Source: Pyrinomonadaceae bacterium
GTDB taxonomy: Bacteria; Acidobacteriota; Blastocatellia; Pyrinomonadales; Pyrinomonadaceae
Direction of reading: 5' to 3'
Assembly: GCA_013813825.1 (NCBI GenBank)
Contig: JACCRA010000278.1
Coordinates: forward strand, 1-6,225
DNA length: 6,225 nt
Numbering within the stretch: position 1 is the stretch's first letter; every line of letters starts with the position of its first letter. Of the stretch, positions 1 to 5,199 are shown piece by piece. The position numbers and the translations under genes are program-made. The notes beneath the pieces are model-generated. The model saw nothing but the letters and a program-made list of their open reading frames with translations, was not told where the DNA came from and made no database searches.

Positions 1-889
1 GGTCTTCAGCGCCGGCTTCAAAAACCTGTTCGAGAATTGAAAGGTAAGCCGCATTTTCCGGCGCGAGCGCCAGCGCGCGGCGGATAGCGATGAGGGCTTC
101 GGGAGCGCGGTTTTCACGCAACAGAACTTCCGCCAGACGGGCGGCGGCGGCAGCCGGATTCAGTTCCCGCCCGCCCGTGATCACTTCGTAAAAGCGCGCG
201 TCCACGCCCGCCGCGCCCGCCGCCCAGCGCGTCAGCGAGGCGACGGCCTCGGCCTTGCGCCCGGTTAAGAGGTAGAACTCGCCAAGTAAGGCATGAGCCT
301 CCGCGTCGTTGGGAGCGAGGCGCACGACTTCGCGCAGTTCAGCAATCGACTGCTCGGCCGCCGCGCGATTAAAACGGCTCTCGTCCAGCCCGGCCTTTAA
401 CGCGAAGATGCGCGCGAGCAGGCGGTGTCCGCCGAAGTTGTTCGGATCGATCCGCGTGGCAGCGGCGGCGAATTGTTGCGCTGCTTCGAGGTCGTTGAGG
501 AACAGGAAATGAATTTCGGCCTGCGCGGTCTGCGCTTCGGCAAGCGTCGGATCGAGTTCGCCCGCCTGTTTGAAAGCCTGTTGCGCGAGTTGCAGGCCTT
601 CACGACTAACACGGCCGGAGCTACGCGCACGGCTGTAGTAACGCTGGCCCTCAAGCAGTTTGGCGTAAGCCTTCGCGCGTTGTTCGCGCGGCGTGATCGG
701 CGTGGGCTGAACCAGCGTGGTGGCAACGGTCGGCGGCAAACTCTGCGTCGCCGCCGGCAAGCCTTGCGGCAGCGCTGGAGTCGTTGACGGCGATTGGTTC
801 CCTTGCGCGCGCGTTTCGCTGACGGCCGCAAAAGAGAGGACGCAGGCGCAGGCCGCACAACGAGCGAGAGCGCGGACGGAAAAATTCAC
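1..889 (-). CDS. Exported tetratricopeptide-repeat (TPR) protein, 3' end beyond window
   Basis: The frame reads 296 codons from a GTG at 889 to the window edge without a stop, so the C-terminus is missing. AAAGGA lies about 8 nt upstream as a Shine-Dalgarno. Residues 1-28 look like a signal peptide (basic start, Cys/Ala/Val/Leu-rich core, cleavage probably after TRA). A Pro/Thr/Gln-rich linker follows to about residue 68. TPR-like helix pairs then appear at about 80-113, 117-149, 151-193, 195-228 and 245-278; several end in the typical L/I-x-P, for example ELDP, RIDP, RLAP and LALAP. TPRs are protein-interaction scaffolds, so a periplasmic or outer-membrane-associated adaptor role is inferred, with no specific partner known. 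The GTG overlaps the TGA of the upstream membrane-protein gene as GTGA, indicating translational coupling and probably a shared job. Export and the TPR fold are well supported; function is unknown. Confidence 0.85.
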   Translation of the reverse strand, partial: MNFSVRALARCAACACVLSFAAVSETRAQGNQSPSTTPALPQGLPAATQSLPPTVATTLVQPTPITPREQRAKAYAKLLEGQRYYSRARSSGRVSREGLQLAQQAFKQAGELDPTLAEAQTAQAEIHFLFLNDLEAAQQFAAAATRIDPNNFGGHRLLARIFALKAGLDESRFNRAAAEQSIAELREVVRLAPNDAEAHALLGEFYLLTGRKAEAVASLTRWAAGAAGVDARFYEVITGGRELNPAAAAARLAEVLLRENRAPEALIAIRRALALAPENAAYLSILEQVFEAGAED

Positions 890-1407
890 GCTGGTGTTCC
901 TTTCGCGGGAGGCGCGGCGGAGCCGGCCTCATCAGCCGGCTGTCGGGTGGAGGCGACGACACGCTGCCAAGCAGAGCGACGCGGATAGCAATAAAACAGC
1001 ACGGCCACGGCGATGATCGCAGCGTTACGCATGTTGGACACGTCGTTGTACATCGCGGTCAATATGTAACCGAGAATCGAGATTGCGCCGCCGAGCAGCG
1101 CCACGCGCATCGTCGTCTTTTGCAAAGTTGCCAGCAGTGCCGAGACGCCTTTCAACGCGGCGATGTCTTGCAAGCGGATGGCCGTAAACTTCGCCCGCCG
1201 CAAGGCGACGGCACCGAGTCCGAGGAACAGAATCACGACCCAGATGATGCCGTAATTGACGGGACTGCGGAGGCCGGAGGGGAGTGTGGGGAGTACGCCC
1301 GCAAACGCCAGCGCCGTCAGCAGGACGGTCAACGCAAGCATCGCGCTCACCGTCAACACGGCGATGCGGTGGCGCGCATCCAACTCGTTGCTCACCGTCT
1401 CACCCAT
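886..1407 (-). CDS. Four-TM integral membrane protein of unknown function
   Basis: This 173-residue protein has four predicted membrane segments at about residues 16-40, 49-70, 101-119 and 127-141. A basic, amphipathic stretch of about 28 residues separates TM2 from TM3. The tail after a YPRR motif is hydrophilic and Ala/Pro-rich. I do not recognise a family or any catalytic residues. I chose ATG at 1407 over an in-frame GTG at 1416: GAGGT sits 7 nt before the ATG and overlaps the GTG, while the GTG itself has only a weaker purine stretch upstream. The stop overlaps the GTG start of the exported TPR gene by 4 nt (GTGA), so the two are almost certainly co-translated. A membrane anchor working with a periplasmic TPR protein is a reasonable inference. 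A promoter candidate lies about 70 nt upstream. Confidence 0.8.
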   Translation of the reverse strand: MGETVSNELDARHRIAVLTVSAMLALTVLLTALAFAGVLPTLPSGLRSPVNYGIIWVVILFLGLGAVALRRAKFTAIRLQDIAALKGVSALLATLQKTTMRVALLGGAISILGYILTAMYNDVSNMRNAAIIAVAVLFYCYPRRSAWQRVVASTRQPADEAGSAAPPAKGTPA

Positions 1408-1477
1408 AACTCGCACCTCACGCGCTTCTTCAAGTAACGCGGCTCTATCTCAAGGATTAAAAATCAGAGCGAGAAAA

Positions 1478-1506
1478 ATTCTAACACCCGTAAACTTTGG
1501 CGGCAA
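1478..1506 (-). promoter_or_regulatory. Candidate sigma70-type promoter with extended -10 for the membrane/TPR pair
   Basis: Reading the minus strand, TTGCCG (1506-1501, 4 of 6 to TTGACA) is separated by exactly 17 nt from TAGAAT (1483-1478, 5 of 6 to TATAAT). The -10 is preceded by TGT, giving an extended -10 (TGnTAGAAT). Transcription would start near 1471, leaving a leader of about 64 nt before the ATG at 1407. The -35 lies in the T-rich tract that follows the 1514-1563 stem-loop, so termination of the BamD-like gene and initiation for the next pair would be packed together. It was found by eye; no start site is known. Confidence 0.5.
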
Positions 1507-1563
1507 AAAGCAAAAGGCAAAAGTGAAAGACACGACGCGACTGATCGTCTTCACTTTTGCCTT
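1504..1563 (-). terminator. Stem-loop with T-rich tail after the BamD-like gene; possible terminator or dispersed repeat
   Basis: Arms at 1514-1530 and 1548-1563 are reverse complements over 16 bp with a single extra A in one arm, enclosing a 17-nt loop. On the minus strand the stem is followed by TTGCTTTTTG, a T-rich run with a GC interruption. It begins 25 nt after the TAG stop at 1588, where a Rho-independent terminator would be expected. The arms are A/T-rich at the base rather than GC-rich, so it is not a textbook terminator. The simple GCAAAAG-type wording suggests a copy of a dispersed intergenic palindrome instead. Both roles are possible. Confidence 0.45.
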
Positions 1564-1587
1564 GTGTCTTCGGTCTGCCAGCGAAGT

Positions 1588-3222
1588 CTATTTAGGCTTC
1601 ACGCCGCTTGCTGGCGGCGGTGCGGTCGGGTTGTTGCCGGTAGCCGGCGGACCGGGCTGTGTCGGTTGCAACTTCACGCCGTCGCCGGTTTTGGGTGCCG
1701 CTGCCGGCGGCGTTGGCGCAGGCTGGGCGGTGCGCGCCGGTTGAACACGACGTGAAGAGACAGGAGCTGTCGGCGTCGTGACCGGCAGTTGGCCGTTGTT
1801 CTGCAACGCGAGGTCGAGCAGCGACGCTCCCTCGTCACAATCTTTGTTAACGAGGACTCCGTTCTTGTCGATGGTGGCGGGAGTCGTGCCGACCACTTGC
1901 GTCATCAGGCGCTTCGTCATCGAGGGCCGCTCCGGCGGCAGTCTTTTGAGCGCCTCGGCGTCAGGTTCGGGAACCGGCACGCCGATGATCTCCAACTGCT
2001 CTTTCGCCTTTTCCGCATATTCGCCGTTGGGGAAAAAGCGGACGACTTCCGTCAAATGCTTAACCGCTTCGTCCGGCTCTTCTTCCGCGATGTAGGTCAC
2101 GGCGAGACGGTAGAGGGCTTCGTCGCGGCGCGAGAAGTTGGGGTACTTATCGACCACCTCGCGGAAGCGCGACTGCGCGCCTTTCGAGTTGGACGCCACG
2201 CCGCGAACGAAACGATCCTCGTAGAATTTCCCGACCTGAAAAGTGTGCATCCCCAACACTTCCTGCACCTCGCGCAGACGAATCTCAGCTTCCGGCCGCA
2301 GCATCGTGTCCGGGAATTGTTGCATCATCGCCTTCAAACGCTGCTCGGCCTTGCGCGCCGGTGTGGTGTCGCGGTCGGGCAAACCCATCTTACGCATCTC
2401 AGACTCGGCGACTTTCAGCATCACCTCGTCGGCCAAGGGATCGGTCGGAAAAAACGTCAGCCATTCCTGATACCCGGCCGCTGCTTGAATCAAGGCGCCC
2501 GTCGTGCCTTCCAGATAAAAAGTATCCGCGATGGCGAGCTTCGCGTGCGGCAGATAGGGCGAGTCGGGATAAGTCGTGATGATGACGTTGAAGAGAATGC
2601 GCCCCGCTTCGTAGTTCGACTTGCAGGCTTGCTTCGCGGCTTCGGCGAACAACTCGCGGTCACGCCCCGGCCCGACCGTGCTGACCAACTCATCATATTC
2701 GCTGTCGCCGCCGCGCCCGAGCAGTTTACTAAAGAAGCCGCCCTGCTTTTTCTTCGGTGTCGCTGAGCCGACGCGCCGTTCGCCCGCCGTCGCCAGCAGC
2801 ACCGTATCCACGCGACCGCTGAGGTCAACCGCCGCGCTCTCCAATTTATCGACATCGCTGACTTCATACTTGTCAGCGCGATCAACCCGGCCGCGCAAAT
2901 CAGTCACTTCCGAGAGCATTGAGCCGACTTCTTTCTCCAGCCCGCGCAGGCGCGTCGCGGCGTCGTCGGCGGCGGCCTTCTCCTTCTCTTTCTTTTCCTT
3001 CTCATCCGTCGTATTCAGTCCCGCGATGGCGCTGTTGAGCGTGCGCCGCAAGCCATCGAGCCGCTGCCGCAACACTTCCAAACGCTGCGACGGCGTACCC
3101 TCGCTCTGCGCGCGTGGCTGCTGCGCCTGCACGCTGACAAACGCCCCGCCGCCGCCGCCGGCCGCCGGCCACATGAGAAATACCGCGCACAACGACGCGA
3201 TCAGGAAACTACGAAAACGCAT
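1588..3222 (-). CDS. BamD-like outer-membrane assembly TPR protein with coiled coil and Pro-rich tail
   Basis: This 544-residue protein starts at ATG 3222 with a strong GGAGG 8 nt upstream. Residues 1-33 form a signal peptide ending VQA|QQ. About 44-145 is charged and heptad-like (coiled coil), including a Lys/Glu-rich stretch near 73-83. Residues 187-412 resemble BamD/YfiO: NYEAG...TTYPDSPY, then AGYQEWLTFFPTDP, then a DRD...ARKAEQRL region, then HTFQVGKFYEDR, then another TPR ending VVRFFPNGEYAEKA. BamD is the lipoprotein component of the BAM complex that inserts beta-barrels into the outer membrane. After 412 comes a linker, then a Pro/Ala/Thr-rich tail (480-544). Oddities: it is about twice the usual BamD length (roughly 240), and no lipobox cysteine is visible. 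Cys12 lies inside the hydrophobic core and is preceded by Leu, which does not fit. Calling it the functional BamD is inference; a paralogous periplasmic TPR scaffold of the YbgF type is the main alternative. Confidence 0.8.
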   Translation of the reverse strand: MRFRSFLIASLCAVFLMWPAAGGGGGAFVSVQAQQPRAQSEGTPSQRLEVLRQRLDGLRRTLNSAIAGLNTTDEKEKKEKEKAAADDAATRLRGLEKEVGSMLSEVTDLRGRVDRADKYEVSDVDKLESAAVDLSGRVDTVLLATAGERRVGSATPKKKQGGFFSKLLGRGGDSEYDELVSTVGPGRDRELFAEAAKQACKSNYEAGRILFNVIITTYPDSPYLPHAKLAIADTFYLEGTTGALIQAAAGYQEWLTFFPTDPLADEVMLKVAESEMRKMGLPDRDTTPARKAEQRLKAMMQQFPDTMLRPEAEIRLREVQEVLGMHTFQVGKFYEDRFVRGVASNSKGAQSRFREVVDKYPNFSRRDEALYRLAVTYIAEEEPDEAVKHLTEVVRFFPNGEYAEKAKEQLEIIGVPVPEPDAEALKRLPPERPSMTKRLMTQVVGTTPATIDKNGVLVNKDCDEGASLLDLALQNNGQLPVTTPTAPVSSRRVQPARTAQPAPTPPAAAPKTGDGVKLQPTQPGPPATGNNPTAPPPASGVKPK

Positions 3223-3230
3223 CAGTCAAA

Positions 3231-3242
3231 CCTCCAAAAAAA
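3231..3242 (-). promoter_or_regulatory. T7 tract abutting the Shine-Dalgarno of the BamD-like gene
   Basis: On the minus strand seven consecutive T (3242-3236) run directly into GGAGG (3235-3231), which sits 8 nt before the ATG at 3222. The T tract also follows the 3' arm of the 3245-3337 inverted repeat almost immediately. The ribosome binding site is therefore strong and decides the start. It also lies at the foot of a terminator-like structure that could affect read-through from rpe. Confidence 0.55.
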
Positions 3243-3244
3243 CA

Positions 3245-3337
3245 GTGACGAGTGATCAAGTGACGAACGATTGACCAGTGATCGGCAAAAGATCGGTTGT
3301 TGATTTTGCTTGTCACCCATCACTTATCACTCGTCAC
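3245..3337 (-). repeat. Imperfect inverted repeat between rpe and the BamD-like gene, overlapping the rpe stop
   Basis: The arm at 3245-3263 and the arm at 3320-3337 are reverse complements over 18 bp with one single-base indel. They are built from GTGACGAGTGAT-type wording. The 56-nt spacer carries related words (GACCAGTGATC, GTGAC) and a doubled GATCGG. The 3320-3337 arm encodes the last codons and TGA of rpe. The other arm is followed on the minus strand by TG and then T7. It could act as a terminator or mRNA-stabilising hairpin for rpe, although the loop is long for a Rho-independent terminator. It could equally be one copy of a dispersed palindromic repeat. Confidence 0.65.
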
Positions 3338-3994
3338 CGCGGTTGACGCTTCGAGCAATTCGCGGACACCCCGCGCGGGATCGCCGCCGCCGAAGACTGA
3401 CGTGCCGGCGACAAAGATTTCAACTCCTGCCGCCGCAAGTTCGGCAATGTTGGTGCGGTCGATGCCGCCGTCGATCTCGATACGCGTCGGCAGGCCGCGT
3501 TCGACGATCATGCGGCGCAGGCGGCGTACTTTGTCGAGCGATGTCGGGATAAATTTTTGTCCGCCGAAGCCGGGATTGACCGACATGATGAGCACGAAAT
3601 CGGCGAACGGCAGCGCCTCTTCGAGCGCGGAGAGCGGCGTCGCCGGATTGATGACGATGCCTGCTTGAGCTCCTTTTTTGCGAATCGCGTCGAGCGTGCG
3701 GTTTAAGTGGGGGTCGATCTCGACGTGGACGGAAACCATGCTGGCTCCCGCTTCAACAAACTGTTCCGCGTAGCGACCCGGCTCGGAAATCATTAGATGC
3801 GTGTCGAGCGGCAATTGGGTTGCGCGGCTCAGAGATTTAACTACCGGCAGACCGATAGTCAGGTTCGGCACGAAATGGCCGTCCATTACGTCGCAATGGA
3901 TGATGGTTGCGCCACCACGCTCCACCGCTTGAACGTCTTCGCCGAGCCGTGTGAAATCGGCCGACAGAATGGAAGGAGCGATCTCTACTTTCAT
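3320..3994 (-). CDS. rpe: Ribulose-phosphate 3-epimerase
   Basis: The enzyme interconverts D-ribulose 5-phosphate and D-xylulose 5-phosphate in the cytoplasm, in the non-oxidative pentose phosphate pathway. At 224 residues it matches the usual length of about 220. The TIM-barrel signatures appear in order: IAPSILSADF (5-14), HCDVMDGHFVPN (33-44), THLMI (65-69), VNPGFGGQKF (139-148), IEIDGGI (172-178) and VAGTSVFG (195-202). Predicted metal ligands are His33, Asp35, His66 and Asp175, with Asp35 and Asp175 as the acid/base pair, so it should be active. Position 49 is Leu where a Pro (GPP) is common. I chose ATG at 3994 because MKVEIAPSIL is the family N-terminus and GAGGA lies 4 nt upstream; an in-frame start at 4027 would add a non-conserved basic leader. 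The last residues (VTSDK) come from the inverted repeat. A perfect TTGACA at 4047-4042 lies upstream, but its -10 is weak, so co-transcription with the PASTA gene 92 nt upstream is likely. Confidence 0.97.
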   Translation of the reverse strand: MKVEIAPSILSADFTRLGEDVQAVERGGATIIHCDVMDGHFVPNLTIGLPVVKSLSRATQLPLDTHLMISEPGRYAEQFVEAGASMVSVHVEIDPHLNRTLDAIRKKGAQAGIVINPATPLSALEEALPFADFVLIMSVNPGFGGQKFIPTSLDKVRRLRRMIVERGLPTRIEIDGGIDRTNIAELAAAGVEIFVAGTSVFGGGDPARGVRELLEASTAVTSDK

Positions 3995-4086
3995 TGCTTC
4001 CTCACAATCGCGCCTGCGGCTGCACACAAAGGCGCGGTAAGTGTCAAGGGTTCTCCGAACGAGGTTTCAAAAACTCAACTTGAAAT

Positions 4087-4965
4087 TTAATTGTTACGAT
4101 TGCGCCCCGACGGCGACGGATTCGCGGGCGGGCGACGGTTCGCGTTGTTGCCGTTTACGGTGGCGGGGCGTCCGCTGTTACTGCTCCGGTTATTGTTTGC
4201 GTTGGCTGGCGGCCGGTTGCTGTTGGCGTTCCGGTTGGGCGAGCTGTTGGCATTCGTCGGGCCAATGCGATTGTCGTTTGTTATTGGCTCGCGGTTAGCG
4301 TTGTCGCGCGTGTTGTTCGCGTTGCTGTTTTGATTTCCGGCGTTCGCGTCGGGCGCGTTGGCGTTCTGGTTGCCGGCGGCGTTGTTGTTTTGTAACAGCG
4401 AGTTCGAGTTCAAGTTTGAATTGGCCGTGACGTTGGCATTCTTATTAGCATTCGCGTTCTTGTTGGCGTTCGCGTTTTTGTTCGCGTTCTTGTTCCGGGC
4501 CGCGCGGTTGTCGTTCCCGTTTTTGTTGGCGTCGGCTGCCGTATTAGCATTTTGATTGCCGGCGTTGGCGTTCTTTGGGGAGTTACTGTTGTTGGCGTTG
4601 GTGGTCGGGCTGACCGAAGTTTCGCCCTCTTTGGCCTCGCGGCGGCTGACAACGACGGCAATCGTCTGTCCGGCTTTAACCACATCGCCGGGGCGCGGCG
4701 TCTGGTCGAGCACAGTATCGGGATCGACCGCGTCGCTAAAGCGTGTGGCGCGCTTGCGGACGTGAAGTTCGGAACCTTGGAGGACGTTCTCGGCTTCGAC
4801 GTAATGCTTACCGACCACGTCCGGCACTTCTACTTCCGGGCTGCGGAGCGACAAATAGACGGTGCCGGCGAGGCCGATGACGAAAGCGAGGGCGACGGCC
4901 AGCAGGATTCCGATCTTCGCTAGTGCCGACAGTAACGTCCGCTCTGTCCCGGCCGTTTTATTCAA
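4087..4965 (-). CDS. Membrane-anchored single-PASTA-domain protein with Asn-rich tail
   Basis: This 292-residue protein has a short basic cytoplasmic start, one membrane segment (about 14-38), and one PASTA domain (about 44-108). PASTA features include VPDVVGKHYVEAENVL at the start, DQTPRPGDVVKAG in the middle and a closing beta strand TIAVVVSR. The remaining 172 residues contain 63 Asn by my count, mostly as alternating N-A, N-K and N-S dipeptides, with no hydrophobic core. PASTA domains bind peptidoglycan or muropeptides in PrkC/PknB kinases and some penicillin-binding proteins. Topology is predicted N-in with PASTA and tail in the periplasm. No kinase or transpeptidase domain is present. 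Translation starts at TTG 4965, since an in-frame TGA sits immediately upstream and TGAGG lies 5 nt before it. rpe follows 92 nt downstream. A cell-wall sensing or tethering role is inferred; the tail's role is unknown. Confidence 0.88.
   Translation of the reverse strand: MNKTAGTERTLLSALAKIGILLAVALAFVIGLAGTVYLSLRSPEVEVPDVVGKHYVEAENVLQGSELHVRKRATRFSDAVDPDTVLDQTPRPGDVVKAGQTIAVVVSRREAKEGETSVSPTTNANNSNSPKNANAGNQNANTAADANKNGNDNRAARNKNANKNANANKNANANKNANVTANSNLNSNSLLQNNNAAGNQNANAPDANAGNQNSNANNTRDNANREPITNDNRIGPTNANSSPNRNANSNRPPANANNNRSSNSGRPATVNGNNANRRPPANPSPSGRNRNN
4090..4605 (-). repeat. Asn-rich low-complexity coding tract (tail of the PASTA protein)
   Basis: Residues 121-292 of the PASTA protein are about 37% Asn. 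The densest part, 4432-4494 (residues 158-178), repeats N-A and N-K dipeptides and so gives a 6-nt period at DNA level, visible on the plus strand as GCGTTC, GCGTTT and GCATTC units. Synonymous codons vary between units (AAC/AAT, GCG/GCC/GCT/GCA). This points to selection on the protein pattern or an old expansion rather than recent slippage. Confidence 0.85.
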
Positions 4966-4975
4966 TCATGCCTCA
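4958..4975 (-). promoter_or_regulatory. Shine-Dalgarno and TTG start of the PASTA gene, overlapped by a three-codon ATG minigene
   Basis: On the minus strand TGAGG (4975-4971) precedes the TTG at 4965 by 5 nt. An ATG at 4969-4967, one nucleotide from the SD and in another frame, reads Met-Ile-Glu-stop and ends at 4958, inside the PASTA coding start. The ATG is too close to the SD to be favoured, so TTG is the more likely initiator, but the two could compete. Confidence 0.5.
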
Positions 4976-5199
4976 CACGGTAAAGCGCCCGCTGAGAAAG
5001 CGCCGTTTTCAAAGGCGAGAGTCTAACATTCGCCCTTCACGGGTCGCAAGCTAGAGACTCTACGAGCCGGGACTCTTTTACCACACGTCCGGGAGACAAG
5101 GGCGATTAAGTTAATGTGAGTTCGAAAGGATCGAAGGCGACAAGTATCTGGCTTACGGCTGTGCCGCAACAACGAACCTCAAGTCAGGTCGAACTTGCG
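4966..5199. other. Intergenic region between the REC-GNAT and PASTA genes
   Basis: I find no coding sequence or tRNA-like fold in these 234 nt. They hold the PASTA promoter candidate and a small hairpin at 5001-5017 (CGCC/GGCG, 9-nt loop) in the predicted PASTA leader. There are also weak 5-bp stems at 5123-5137 (TTCGA/TCGAA) and near the REC-GNAT stop (CAAGT/ACTTG). None has a U tract, so no convincing terminator for the REC-GNAT gene is visible. Confidence 0.5.
5020..5049 (-). promoter_or_regulatory. Candidate sigma70-type promoter for the PASTA gene
   Basis: On the minus strand TTGCGA (5049-5044, 4 of 6) and TAGACT (5025-5020, 4 of 6) are spaced by 18 nt, predicting a start near 5013 and a leader of about 48 nt. 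A 7-bp inverted repeat (5018-5024 and 5055-5061) overlaps the -10 with one arm and places the other just upstream of the -35. Such an arrangement could serve an operator, but 7 bp may be chance. Confidence 0.35.

Noticed and set aside
425..787. Plus-strand frame of 120 codons
   Set aside because: Antisense to the TPR gene, Arg-rich, no domain features.
397..962. Two minus-strand frames (397-858 and 651-962) inside the TPR gene
   Set aside because: Arg-rich out-of-frame translations; the third frame beginning with GTG at 889 has the signal peptide and TPRs.
1789..2766. Long plus-strand open frame (325 codons)
   Set aside because: It lies fully antisense to the BamD-like gene, is rich in Arg/His/Phe/Leu without domain character, and has no good ribosome binding site; GC-rich codon use on the other strand explains it.
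3187..3189. Lipoprotein signal at Cys12 of the BamD-like protein
   Set aside because: The residue before Cys is Leu and hydrophobic core continues after it, which does not fit the lipobox; a signal peptidase I site after VQA fits better.
2621..3274. Plus-strand open frame (217 codons), Ser/Arg-rich
   Set aside because: Antisense shadow of the BamD-like N-terminal half; composition is Ser/Arg/Pro repeats with no recognisable fold.
4042..4047. Perfect -35 hexamer TTGACA upstream of rpe (minus strand)
   Set aside because: No acceptable -10 lies 16-18 nt downstream (the sequence there is near TGCAGC), so I do not annotate a promoter.
4432..4605. CRISPR-like or satellite periodicity
   Set aside because: The 6-nt period comes from alternating Asn codons within an intact reading frame; there are no uniform spacers or repeats of CRISPR length.
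4966..5199. Possible tRNA or riboswitch in the intergenic gap
   Set aside because: A GTTCGAA-like word occurs near 5120, but there is no matching acceptor stem, anticodon arm or paired P1 helix.
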